This document shows positions 7,998 through 15,835 of a stretch of DNA of 21,904 bases, one piece after another. Both the position numbers and the translations under genes were made by a program. Origin of the DNA: an uncultured Alistipes sp. (GTDB lineage Bacteria; Bacteroidota; Bacteroidia; Bacteroidales; Rikenellaceae); assembly GCA_900770635.1 (NCBI GenBank), contig CAAGLB010000062.1, positions 1 to 21,904 of the forward strand. The letters are read 5' to 3'. Position 1 is the stretch's first letter. Every line of letters starts with the position of its first letter. The notes below the pieces were generated by a model that was not told the origin of the DNA, did no database searches, and saw nothing but the letters and a program-made list of their open reading frames with translations.

Positions 7998-9842
7998 CTA
8001 TTTTGTAACGCTCTCCAAGCGCTTCATCATCACGAACATGAACAATGCTGAAAGCAAGCAGAGAACGATGAACACTGTCCATACTGACCACAATGGAAGA
8101 CCAGCCCAGAGGAAACCACCAACAGCAACCAACATGTTACCGATAGCAGTAGCCACGAACCAACCACCCATCATCAAGCCCTTGAGCTTTGGAGGAGCTA
8201 CCTTCGACACGAATGAGATACCCATTGGCGAGAGCAACAACTCAGCAAATGTGAGGATCAAGTATGTGAAGATCAACCAGTAAGGCGATGTGCGAGTCTC
8301 AGTCTTAGTCTCAGCCTTGATAGCCTCGAGAGCTGCTGTAGCCTCAGCTACCTTTGCGTCCTGAGCAGGCTCCTCAGCAGGTGCTGCAACCTCCTCCTGA
8401 GCCTCAGCAACCTCAGCCTCCTGAGCCTCAGCAACAGCTGTCTGCTCAGCTACTGTTGAAGCAGCAAGGATAGTCATCTTAGCGTCGAATACCTGAGTAA
8501 AGATTGCCTTGTTCTCCTCGGTGAGCTTACCCTCGAAGTCGCTCTTCTCCTTCTGGGCAGTTGCCAAAGCCGCCTCGTCAGCGCCAGCGTTGTAGATGTT
8601 CTCAGCGATAGTCTCTGCCTTGTTCACAGCGATTGAGCGTGCCTGGTCGTTAGGAGTGTTCAAGCCGTTAGAGCCGATTGCCATGATAGCAAAGCCGATA
8701 GCTGCAACCAACATACCGTAAGCAATCTTACGTGGTGCTGATGGCTCCTTACCCTTGCGTGCCAACGAGCCGAAGATAGCCATTGACACAGGAGTCAACG
8801 CAACAACATAGAATGGGTTGAACTGCTGGAAGATAGGTGCTGAGACAGCCTTAACAGCCTCAGCGTCAACGCCCATAGAGCGGTAAACGAGGAAGGCAAG
8901 GATAGCTGATGCCAACACGCCTGAGATCATCTTGCCCTTAGCTGTCTCGCTCTGGAAGATTGAGAATGCAGCGTAAACAGCAACGATAACCAAAGCGAGG
9001 TTCCATACGTTGAACAACATAGTGTCGAAACCGAATGCCTGGGTTGCAGTGAACTCGTCAGCGAAGTATGTGAGTGTCAAGCCGTTCTGGTGGAATGCCA
9101 TCCAGAAGAAGATAACAACAGCAAATACGAGGCACAATGCTACGATGCGCTGCTTAGTCTGCTCTGGTGTGAGGTTATCAACAACCTGAGCTGCCTCGCC
9201 CTTCTTCTTGCCACCCTCAACATGACGGAATGTTGAGCGGAATGCGTAGTAGATAAGGATTGAGATGATCAACGCTACGCAAGCTACCATAAATGCGAAG
9301 TGGTAAGCGTCGTTTGATGCGTAGCCAAGGCTCTCCATAGCCCAGTTCTTGATGCCCACAGCAGTTGTTGGAGCGAACAACGAACCAACGTTGATGGCCA
9401 TGTAGAACAATGAGAAGCCAGAGTCACGCTTGTCGGCATACTTAGGATCGTCGTAGAGGTTACCAACCATAACCTGAAGGTTACCTTTGAACAAACCTGT
9501 ACCAAGGCTGATGAGCACCAATGCTGCCATCATGGCAATCATAGCGATAGTGTCGCCACCAAGAGGGAACGAAAGGAGCATGTAGCCAGCAAACATTACT
9601 GAGATACCGATAGTTACCATGCGGCCGAAACCGAACTTATCGGCCAACATACCACCGATCAATGGCATGAAGTAAACCAAGCCAAGGAAAGTAGAGTAGA
9701 TAGCACCTGCAGTACCAGCCTCCAAACCGAAGTTCTCGCGGAGGAAGAGTGCAAATACGGCCAACATTGTGTAGTAGCCGAAGCGCTCGCCAGTGTTGGC
9801 AAGAGCTAACGCATAAAGACCTTTAGGATGTCCTTTGAACAT
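7998..9842 (-). CDS. POT/PTR2-family oligopeptide transporter with a large Ala/Glu-rich insertion
   Basis: A 614-residue MFS protein of the proton-dependent oligopeptide family. It starts MFKGHPKGLYALALANTGERFGYY, carrying the family signature, and has the second signature FYMAINVGS. TM8 and TM9 appear as NPFYVVALTPVSMAIFG and KIAYGMLVAAIGFAIMAIG; TM10 has the peptide-binding Glu in TFAELLLSPMGISFVSKVAP. Two oddities. First, the canonical ExxERFxYY motif has Asn16 in place of its first Glu, while Glu19 and Arg20 are kept. Second, about 120 residues between TM9 and TM10 (about 400-518) are low-complexity, rich in Ala and Glu, and coiled-coil-like, which makes it longer than the usual ~450-500 residues. 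It should import di- and tripeptides. A paralogue is encoded next to it (10212-11747). It has its own promoter and terminator. Confidence 0.9.
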   Translation of the reverse strand: MFKGHPKGLYALALANTGERFGYYTMLAVFALFLRENFGLEAGTAGAIYSTFLGLVYFMPLIGGMLADKFGFGRMVTIGISVMFAGYMLLSFPLGGDTIAMIAMMAALVLISLGTGLFKGNLQVMVGNLYDDPKYADKRDSGFSLFYMAINVGSLFAPTTAVGIKNWAMESLGYASNDAYHFAFMVACVALIISILIYYAFRSTFRHVEGGKKKGEAAQVVDNLTPEQTKQRIVALCLVFAVVIFFWMAFHQNGLTLTYFADEFTATQAFGFDTMLFNVWNLALVIVAVYAAFSIFQSETAKGKMISGVLASAILAFLVYRSMGVDAEAVKAVSAPIFQQFNPFYVVALTPVSMAIFGSLARKGKEPSAPRKIAYGMLVAAIGFAIMAIGSNGLNTPNDQARSIAVNKAETIAENIYNAGADEAALATAQKEKSDFEGKLTEENKAIFTQVFDAKMTILAASTVAEQTAVAEAQEAEVAEAQEEVAAPAEEPAQDAKVAEATAALEAIKAETKTETRTSPYWLIFTYLILTFAELLLSPMGISFVSKVAPPKLKGLMMGGWFVATAIGNMLVAVGGFLWAGLPLWSVWTVFIVLCLLSALFMFVMMKRLESVTK

Positions 9843-9911
9843 AAATAAAAAAGTTTTAATTAAATATTGTAATATATTCTTGTGTTACAAACAATAATAC
9901 AAATTTGGGCG

Positions 9912-9942
9912 CTAAGGTAAGTAATAAAAATCAAATAACAAA
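9912..9942 (-). promoter_or_regulatory. Probable promoter of the first POT gene
   Basis: On the minus strand TACCTTAG (9912-9919) is one base off the TAnnTTTG consensus and is preceded by TTTG (9939-9942) with 19 bases between. It would give a leader of about 60 bases. Confidence 0.45.
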
Positions 9943-10137
9943 ACTCAGACCGCAAAACTGAGCCAAAAGTGGAAGGCCGAACACTAATGTTTGGCGTGTT
10001 ATGCGTGGGGTTTTGGCGTGTGAGTTTCTATGTGGTATAATGGGGTAATATGTGCTAATATGTATATTATAAACGCACATGTTAACCCATCTTAACCCAT
10101 TGTAACTCAATTATCTCAGTGCAAATTGTTGGCACGC
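9943..10137. other. Non-coding spacer between the two POT genes
   Basis: With the flanking promoter and terminator this makes a gene-free gap of about 370 bases (9843-10211). I see no gene. It holds small direct repeats: TTGGCGTGT at 9991 and 10013, and TTAACCCAT at 10082-10090 and 10092-10100. No conserved RNA fold was recognised. Confidence 0.5.
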
Positions 10138-10171
10138 AAAAAAAGGCTGCCCAACAATATGTCGGGCAGCC
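10138..10171 (-). terminator. Terminator of the second POT gene
   Basis: Stem GGCTGCCC (10145-10152) with GGGCAGCC (10164-10171); on the minus strand the hairpin is followed by seven T (A-run 10138-10144). It is about 40 bases beyond the stop codon. Confidence 0.7.
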
Positions 10172-10179
10172 CTATGCTT

Positions 10180-10205
10180 AGAGGTTGTTATGACCTCTTT
10201 TTTTT
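10180..10205 (+). terminator. Opposing hairpin with plus-strand T-run
   Basis: AGAGGT (10180-10185) pairs with ACCTCT (10193-10198) and eight T follow on the plus strand to 10205. It would stop transcription moving rightwards into the transporter gene, although no plus-strand gene lies to its left here. Its stem is short. Confidence 0.35.
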
Positions 10206-10211
10206 GTGAAA

Positions 10212-11747
10212 TTATGCGTTTGTTACACGCTCCAACCACTTAACCATTCCAAGCATTACACCCATTGAGATGAGGCATACTGTGAGGAATACTGTCCAGC
10301 AGATCCAGATTGGTGCTGCGTTGTAGATGAGTGGACCGATCCACAATAGGAGGTTACCAACAGCTGTAGCGCCAAGCCACAAGCCCTGGCACAAACCGAG
10401 CATGTGCTTAGGAGCAACCTTCGACACGAACGAAAGACCAAGTGGTGAGATGAACAACTCGGCTACTGTGAGGAAGAAGTAGAGCACGAAGAGTACCCAA
10501 GGACCAGAGAGCACTACACCCTCGGCACGAGCCTCAGTAGCTGATGGATAGCCCATTGTGTATGAGTAGATTGCAAGGAAGATGTAGGCAGTAGCTGCGA
10601 TAGCCATACCGATGGCGATCTTGCGTGGAGTTGAGATGTACTTGCCACGACGGCCGAGTGCACCAAATATCCACATGATAACAGGGGTGAGGACAATCAC
10701 AAAGAATGGGTTGAGAGCCTGCCATACCTCTGGAGCTACGCTGTCTGACTTCACGAAGTCACGAGCGAACATAGAGAGTGATGTACCATTCTGGTGGAAT
10801 GCAAACCAGAAGAAGATGGCGATAGCCAACACTGCGAACAAAGCGTACAAACGCTGCTTGATCTCCTTAGCTGCTGCCATGCGCTCCTCAGGAGTGTAGT
10901 CAACAGATACAGCAGCTGCCTTCTTTGCAGGAGTTGGGAAGCGCTTGCGTGTAGACACAAAGATTGTGAGAGAGATAAGCATTGCAGCCACAGATGCGAT
11001 GAACGAGTAGTGGATACCCTCGTTGAAGATCTGGAGGTAGTCGCCGCAGAATGTTGCTATGTCGTTTACAGGCTGAAGGCTTGCCTCGCCTGCGAGCTTA
11101 ACAAGCTGCTCGCTTGCCTCGCCAGTTGCTTGGAACTGGTGGCAGAGAGCTGGAAGCTGAGCGTTGTAGATCATGTCGTGAGCATTCAACCACCACTGAC
11201 GAAGCAATGGAGCTACGAAAGGAGCGATAACGCCACCCACGTTGATGAACACGTAGAAGATCTGGAAACCAGAGTCACGCTTGTCCTTAGCGGCCTTCAA
11301 AGCCTCCTCGCCCTGCTTAGCAGCCTCGGCCTCGAAGTTGTCGTACATCTGACCTACGATAGCCTGCAAGTTGCCCTTGAACAGACCATTACCGAAGGCG
11401 ATGATGAACAATGCCAAACATGTCAATGGGAGCAACCAGCTAACGTTTGTTGCTGTTGCAAGGATTGGAATAGAGAGCAACACATAACCTGTTGCCATAA
11501 CCATCAAACCAGCCATGATTGTACCCTTGTAGTTCTGGGTGCGGTCAGCGATGTAACCACCCACAAGAGCCAAGATGTAGATGCCGGCATAGAAGAATGA
11601 GTAGATCAGCGAGCTTTTCTCCTCGCTCAAACCAAACTTAGAGCAGAGGAACAATACGAGCACTGCGTTCATGATGTAGTAACCAAAACGCTCGCCCATG
11701 TTGCTAAGAGCCGCTGCTAACAGACCTTTAGGATGTCCTTTGAACAT
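10212..11747 (-). CDS. POT/PTR2-family oligopeptide transporter (second paralogue)
   Basis: A 511-residue MFS protein that starts MFKGHPKGLLAAALSNMGERFGYY, almost the same N-terminus as the neighbour at 7998-9842. Other shared signatures are FYVFINVGGVIAP, NPFFVIVLTPVIMWIFGALG, and the TM10 Glu in TVAELFISPLGLSFVSKVAP. As in the neighbour, position 16 is Asn instead of the first Glu of ExxERFxYY. It lacks the long TM9-TM10 insertion (only ~20 residues there) but has about 60 residues between TM5 and TM6 (LRQWWLNAHDMIYNAQLPAL onward) where the neighbour has ~20. It should be an inner-membrane peptide importer. It is transcribed divergently from glgB, and the shared 117-base region holds both -7 elements. 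The two transporters are old duplicates with differing loops, so their substrate ranges probably differ. Confidence 0.9.
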   Translation of the reverse strand: MFKGHPKGLLAAALSNMGERFGYYIMNAVLVLFLCSKFGLSEEKSSLIYSFFYAGIYILALVGGYIADRTQNYKGTIMAGLMVMATGYVLLSIPILATATNVSWLLPLTCLALFIIAFGNGLFKGNLQAIVGQMYDNFEAEAAKQGEEALKAAKDKRDSGFQIFYVFINVGGVIAPFVAPLLRQWWLNAHDMIYNAQLPALCHQFQATGEASEQLVKLAGEASLQPVNDIATFCGDYLQIFNEGIHYSFIASVAAMLISLTIFVSTRKRFPTPAKKAAAVSVDYTPEERMAAAKEIKQRLYALFAVLAIAIFFWFAFHQNGTSLSMFARDFVKSDSVAPEVWQALNPFFVIVLTPVIMWIFGALGRRGKYISTPRKIAIGMAIAATAYIFLAIYSYTMGYPSATEARAEGVVLSGPWVLFVLYFFLTVAELFISPLGLSFVSKVAPKHMLGLCQGLWLGATAVGNLLLWIGPLIYNAAPIWICWTVFLTVCLISMGVMLGMVKWLERVTNA

Positions 11748-11812
11748 AGTAATAAGTTTAAGTTAATATAAGTAAATTTAGTTGTGTTTGTCAAATAACA
11801 TTGAGCAATGGA

Positions 11813-11820
11813 CAAATATA
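11813..11820 (-). promoter_or_regulatory. -7 element for the second POT gene
   Basis: TATATTTG on the minus strand matches TAnnTTTG. The nearest TTTG upstream is 24 bases away, longer than usual, so the -33 element is poor. The leader would be about 60 bases. Confidence 0.45.
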
Positions 11821-11833
11821 CAAAATATTTTTG

Positions 11834-11841
11834 TATCTTTG
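11834..11841 (+). promoter_or_regulatory. -7 element for glgB operon
   Basis: TATCTTTG on the plus strand matches TAnnTTTG, with no TTTG at the proper distance upstream. It lies inside the possible N-terminal extension of glgB (ATG 11808), which is the main reason for choosing the ATG at 11865 as start. It is only 13 bases from the opposing -7 element. Confidence 0.5.
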
Positions 11842-11864
11842 CTACAAATTATGATAAAATTTGT

Positions 11865-13898
11865 ATGAAGGCAGAGAATAAAACTCTTCCAATGGTTGCC
11901 GCCGACGAGTGGTTGCAGCCTGTTGAGGATGAAATAAATCGTCGTTATGCGATGTATATCAGCAGGTTAGTTGATATTGAGAAGTCTGCGGGTTCAATCG
12001 TGGACTATGCTAATGGCTATCGTTACTATGGCTGGCAGCGTGACGAGCAGATGAAGGGCTGGTGGTTCAGAGAGTGGCTACCCGAGGCTAAGGATGTCTA
12101 TATCTTTGGCGACTTCAACCATTGGCAGCGTACCGAGCTGCGCCTTCAACGAAATAGAGATGGTGTGTGGAGTATATTTCTGCCCGATGCCATGTACGAC
12201 TATCGTCTTACTGATGGCTCGCTCTACAAGATCCATGTTCACGGCCACAACGGCTGGCGTGACCGTATTCCAGCATACGCCAAGCGTGTTGTGCAGGACG
12301 AGGTGTCAAAAAACTACACCGCTCAGTTCGTTATCGAGCGCCCTTACGAGTGGAAGCACGACGACTTCCGTGCGCCTAAGGTTGGCGAGCTGCTCATTTA
12401 TGAGGCTCATGTCGGCATGGCGCAGGAGAAGGAGGGTGTGGGAACGTATGTCGAGTTCCGTGACGAGATTCTGCCACGCATCAAGGCTGCAGGATACAAT
12501 GCAGTGCAGCTTATGGCCATTGCCGAGCATCCATATTATGGCTCGTTTGGCTACCATGTGTCGAGCTTCTTTGCTCCATCGTCACGCTTCGGCACTCCCG
12601 ACGAGTTGCGCTCGCTTATCGACCGAGCTCACGAGTTGGGTATTGCTGTAATTATGGACTTGGTGCATGCCCACTATGTCAAGAATTTCGACGAGGGCAT
12701 CAACGAGCTTGATGGCTCCGACCACCACTACTCAAAGTCGGGTGATGCGGGCTATCAGCAGTATTGGGACTCAAAAATCTTTGACTATGGCAAGCGTGAG
12801 GTCGAGCACTTCTTACTATCTAACGTGAAATACTGGTTGGAGGAGTATCACTTCGATGGCTACCGCTTCGATGGCGTAACATCGATGTTGTACCACCACC
12901 GAGGATATGTCGACTTTGACTGTCGTGAGCGATTTTTCGACGAGGGTGTAGACCGAGATGCTATCGTATATCTGACTCTTGCCAACAAACTTATCCACGA
13001 CCTGCGTCCCGATGCTATCACCATTGCCGAGGATGTTAGTGGTATGCCTGGCTCATGCGTTAAGCCTGAGGATGGTGGTATGGGCTTCGACTACCGTTTA
13101 GGTATGGCTATCCCCGACTACTGGATTAAGCTGCTCAAAGAGCAGAAGGACGAGGATTGGAACATCTGGGAGATGTGGTCGGTGATGACCAACCGTCTGC
13201 CTTCGGTGCGCACGGTGGCATACGCCGAGAGCCACGACCAGGCGTTGGTGGGCGACAAGACTATCGCCTTCCGCCTTATGGACAAGGAGATGTACTTCTC
13301 GATGGATCGTGCCTCGGAGAATCTGATGATCGATAGAGGTATGGCTCTGCACAAGATGATACGCCTGCTCACCATAACCACTGGTGGCGAGGCCTATCTC
13401 AACTTCATGGGTAATGAGTTTGGTCATCCCGAGTGGATAGACTTCCCTCGTCAGGGCAACGAGTGGTCGTATAAGCATGCACGTCGCCAGTGGTCGCTCG
13501 CGGAGAATGGCTTCTTGCGCTACTCGTTCCTCAAAGAGTTCGACCGAGCTATGATTGCTATGGTTAAGAAGTATGGTGTTATGGGCGATGGCTACCCCTA
13601 CAACCACATGATGGACGAGCATAACAAGACTATGGTCTATTCGCATAAGGGGTTGCTGTTTGTGCTCAACTGGCATCCAACGGCTTCGATCCCTGACTAT
13701 GAGCTGTGTGTGCCCTGGGCTGGCAAATATCGAGTTTTGTTCTCGTCAGACGAGGCACGCTTTGGTGGCCACGAGCGAGCAGATATAAGCTCTGAGCACT
13801 TTACTACCACGCATCTTCGTGAGGATGGCTCGGAGTATTACACTATTAACATCTACAATACTTCACGCACGGGAGTTGTGCTTGCATGGGAGGAGTAG
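11865..13898 (+). CDS. glgB: 1,4-alpha-glucan (glycogen) branching enzyme, GH13, eukaryote-like type
   Basis: A 677-residue protein from ATG 11865; the upstream in-frame ATG at 11808 lies before the -7 element and adds 19 poorly coded residues. It cuts alpha-1,4 chains and rejoins them as alpha-1,6 branches in glycogen. The N-terminal CBM48 is seen in GWWFREWLPEAKDVYIFGDF followed by NHWQR. The GH13 barrel has EAHVGMAQ, VIMDLVHAH, FDGYRFDGVTSMLYHHRG with the nucleophile Asp336, TIAEDVSGMPG with acid/base Glu389, and YAESHDQALVGDKT with Asp458. The GVTSMLYHH sequence is the signature of the eukaryotic and Bacteroidetes branching-enzyme group (GH13_8) rather than the E. coli GlgB group. The C-terminal beta domain ends near TSRTGVVLAWEE. 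It is first in a probable four-gene operon, 19 bases before the next start. Confidence 0.95.
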   Translation: MKAENKTLPMVAADEWLQPVEDEINRRYAMYISRLVDIEKSAGSIVDYANGYRYYGWQRDEQMKGWWFREWLPEAKDVYIFGDFNHWQRTELRLQRNRDGVWSIFLPDAMYDYRLTDGSLYKIHVHGHNGWRDRIPAYAKRVVQDEVSKNYTAQFVIERPYEWKHDDFRAPKVGELLIYEAHVGMAQEKEGVGTYVEFRDEILPRIKAAGYNAVQLMAIAEHPYYGSFGYHVSSFFAPSSRFGTPDELRSLIDRAHELGIAVIMDLVHAHYVKNFDEGINELDGSDHHYSKSGDAGYQQYWDSKIFDYGKREVEHFLLSNVKYWLEEYHFDGYRFDGVTSMLYHHRGYVDFDCRERFFDEGVDRDAIVYLTLANKLIHDLRPDAITIAEDVSGMPGSCVKPEDGGMGFDYRLGMAIPDYWIKLLKEQKDEDWNIWEMWSVMTNRLPSVRTVAYAESHDQALVGDKTIAFRLMDKEMYFSMDRASENLMIDRGMALHKMIRLLTITTGGEAYLNFMGNEFGHPEWIDFPRQGNEWSYKHARRQWSLAENGFLRYSFLKEFDRAMIAMVKKYGVMGDGYPYNHMMDEHNKTMVYSHKGLLFVLNWHPTASIPDYELCVPWAGKYRVLFSSDEARFGGHERADISSEHFTTTHLREDGSEYYTINIYNTSRTGVVLAWEE

Positions 13899-13917
13899 AG
13901 TTGTAAACTGAGAATTT

Positions 13918-14922
13918 ATGGGAGTATTTCTATGTCCGCAATGTAGCAAGGTGGTGTCGGAGGGTATGACTCGATGCCCTGAGTGTGGCTTTGAGTTGCA
14001 TGCCGCACATGACAATGTTGCGAACAGTAGTGCAGAAAATGATAAGGCTGCTGAGCCACAGACTGTTGCGGTTAATAAGCCGGGCAAGGCTAAGCGTGTT
14101 GTTGTTCGACTGATATCGACAATTTTTGCTGTCACGCTCATTGCCGCCGGAGCACTCATCATCTTGTTTGGCCCTAAGAGCGATAAGGGCAACGAGCATG
14201 CCTATGCCCCCTGGGCCGACCTGGATGCGCATTTCGATCTTGGTGCTGTGACCGAGGTGGAGGGTGTCAGCCACTTCAACAGCTATGAGCTTAGTAGCAA
14301 CCGCCTGCCCATGACACGTGAGCATGTTGCCGATGGCCACTATCCTGCTGTTGTGCTTGGCAAGGGTGTGTGGGTGCGTAGCTATCCGCAGCTTAAAAGC
14401 CGCACTAAGCGTTGTCAGGTGCAGACAGGTGACCAGCTTATGGTTACTCGCTCGGCGGGATACTCGACAAACGGCTATTGGAGCTATGTGTCGATATTGA
14501 GCGGCTATTGTGCTGGTAAAGAGGGGTATATCCCTAACGACTACATTATCGAGCAGGATAAGTTCAACATGTTGCAGCGCTATGTCTTTACGGGCAACAC
14601 GCACATGGACATTGACACCCCAAGCAAGTATCTAAATGCCATTGCTACGGTGCTCTTGAAGTTGGAAGCCGACAAGCGTCTGCCTAACCTCAGTGTTTCG
14701 TTGGTTGATGCCGCAGTGTTTAGCCAGCAGTCTGTTGTGACCTATGTCATACACGACCGTAATGTTGCAAAGAATAGCACGTTGCTGGCATTTGTGCTCT
14801 TCTTCAACAACAACAACGACTATGTGGTGTTGGGTATTGTCCCCGGTGTGACGCTCAACCATGTTAAGCAGAATGCAAATGGCTCATACGACATATACTA
14901 CGTACGTGAGCATTTGGAGTAA
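13918..14922 (+). CDS. Zinc-ribbon, single-TM protein with a periplasmic SH3-like ectodomain
   Basis: A 334-residue protein. Residues 1-25 are a zinc ribbon: Cys6-x2-Cys9 and Cys20-x2-Cys23 (CPQC, CPEC). A polar linker follows, then one transmembrane helix at about 61-85 (VRLISTIFAVTLIAAGALII). The rest is an ectodomain starting YAPWADLDAHFDL and including SYELSSNRLPMT, GKGVWVRSYPQ, a bacterial SH3-like stretch around TKRCQVQTGDQLMV, and an ending NANGSYDIYYV. The topology puts the zinc ribbon in the cytoplasm and the ectodomain in the periplasm. The next gene encodes the same ectodomain on a lipid anchor. Function is not recognised; the architecture suggests an envelope sensor or scaffold. 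It is the second gene of the glgB operon, 29 bases before the next. Confidence 0.8.
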   Translation: MGVFLCPQCSKVVSEGMTRCPECGFELHAAHDNVANSSAENDKAAEPQTVAVNKPGKAKRVVVRLISTIFAVTLIAAGALIILFGPKSDKGNEHAYAPWADLDAHFDLGAVTEVEGVSHFNSYELSSNRLPMTREHVADGHYPAVVLGKGVWVRSYPQLKSRTKRCQVQTGDQLMVTRSAGYSTNGYWSYVSILSGYCAGKEGYIPNDYIIEQDKFNMLQRYVFTGNTHMDIDTPSKYLNAIATVLLKLEADKRLPNLSVSLVDAAVFSQQSVVTYVIHDRNVAKNSTLLAFVLFFNNNNDYVVLGIVPGVTLNHVKQNANGSYDIYYVREHLE

Positions 14923-14951
14923 CGAAACTTATAAATTAAAAAACGAGTAAT

Positions 14952-15764
14952 ATGAAGACAAGACATCTATTTATCATGGCCTTCGTCGCACTTGTAGCGA
15001 TGACATCATGTGGTGGTGGAGCTAAGGAGAACGATGCTCCCAATTTGGTTTATGCCCCTTGGACCGATCTTTCAGCCCATTTCGACCTTACTAAGATTAA
15101 GAAGTTGGAGGGTAGCAACACCCTTACCTTCAATAGCTATGAGCTTACTAATGGCCGCTTGCCTATGACCAGCGACCGCATCGAGACAAGCGAGTATAAC
15201 GCCGTGATCCTCGGCACAGGCGTGTGGATGCGTAGCCAGCCAGTAGTGAAGAATTCAACTAAGCGTGTGCAGCTTAACACAGGCCGCCATATTGTTGTCA
15301 CCAAGCACAATATCTTTGCCAACGACCGCTTTTGGCACTATGGCTATGTGACATATCCAGGCGAGGATGTCTACGATGAAGGTTATGTGTGTGCCGACTA
15401 TATTGTGGGTAAGGAGCAGTATGCCATGATCCAGAAGTATCTCTTCCAGCAGGGCTCTAACCTCAATTACACTACCCCCAGCAAGATGTTGCATGCTGCG
15501 GCAGATGTGCTTCTTAAATTCAAGGCCGACGTGCTTATGCCTAACCTCTATGTGTCGATGCTCAACCAGTATCCATTGGGCATGAACACTATCGTGGTAT
15601 ATCAGATTCGTGATTATGGCATGCCAAGCAATAATTGCATGTTGGCAATCGTTGAGTTTGTCAACAATAGCAATAGCTTCAAGGTGCTCGGCGTTGTTCC
15701 TGGCAATGCTGTAAACCAGATTCAGCCAAATGCTAATGGCTCATACGACATCTACTTCTTTTAG
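14952..15764 (+). CDS. Lipoprotein paralogue of the upstream zinc-ribbon protein's ectodomain
   Basis: A 270-residue lipoprotein with signal MKTRHLFIMAFVALVAMTSC and lipobox ending at Cys20, followed by a Gly-rich, Asn/Asp linker. From YAPWTDLSAHFDL to the C-terminus (NANGSYDIYFF) it aligns along its whole length with the ectodomain of the preceding protein: shared blocks include SYEL....LPMT, GVW.RS.P, TKR.Q..TG, TPSK.L.A...VLLK..AD, PNL.VS and VLG.VPG. The SH3-like region (GVWMRSQPVVKNSTKRVQL) suggests binding to peptidoglycan or peptide, but that is inference. It probably arose by tandem duplication followed by anchor exchange. It lies 71 bases before the L,D-transpeptidase gene. Confidence 0.8.
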   Translation: MKTRHLFIMAFVALVAMTSCGGGAKENDAPNLVYAPWTDLSAHFDLTKIKKLEGSNTLTFNSYELTNGRLPMTSDRIETSEYNAVILGTGVWMRSQPVVKNSTKRVQLNTGRHIVVTKHNIFANDRFWHYGYVTYPGEDVYDEGYVCADYIVGKEQYAMIQKYLFQQGSNLNYTTPSKMLHAAADVLLKFKADVLMPNLYVSMLNQYPLGMNTIVVYQIRDYGMPSNNCMLAIVEFVNNSNSFKVLGVVPGNAVNQIQPNANGSYDIYFF

Positions 15765-15835
15765 TGGCGAAGTAGAATAGGCCACTCAGCATGGGTGCGC
15801 ATTACCGAAATATATGTTTTAAATTTTATACAACT

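Noticed and set aside
10794..11600. 268-codon plus-strand open frame opposite the second POT gene
   Set aside because: It is antisense to a certain membrane transporter; its many Cys, Leu and His residues are those expected from reading hydrophobic codons backwards, and it has no promoter or family resemblance.
11808..11864. N-terminal extension of GlgB from ATG 11808
   Set aside because: It contains the -7 element TATCTTTG and encodes residues unlike branching-enzyme N-termini.
12094..12651. 185-codon plus-strand frame overlapping glgB
   Set aside because: Out-of-frame reading of glgB with Ser/Arg/Leu-rich composition.
13098..13676. 192-codon minus-strand open frame within glgB
   Set aside because: It is antisense to the catalytic domain of a well-conserved enzyme, with no independent signals.
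13930..14604. 224-codon minus-strand open frame opposite the zinc-ribbon gene
   Set aside because: Its composition is that of a shadow frame, and the plus-strand gene has clear Cys motifs, a TM helix and a paralogue next to it.
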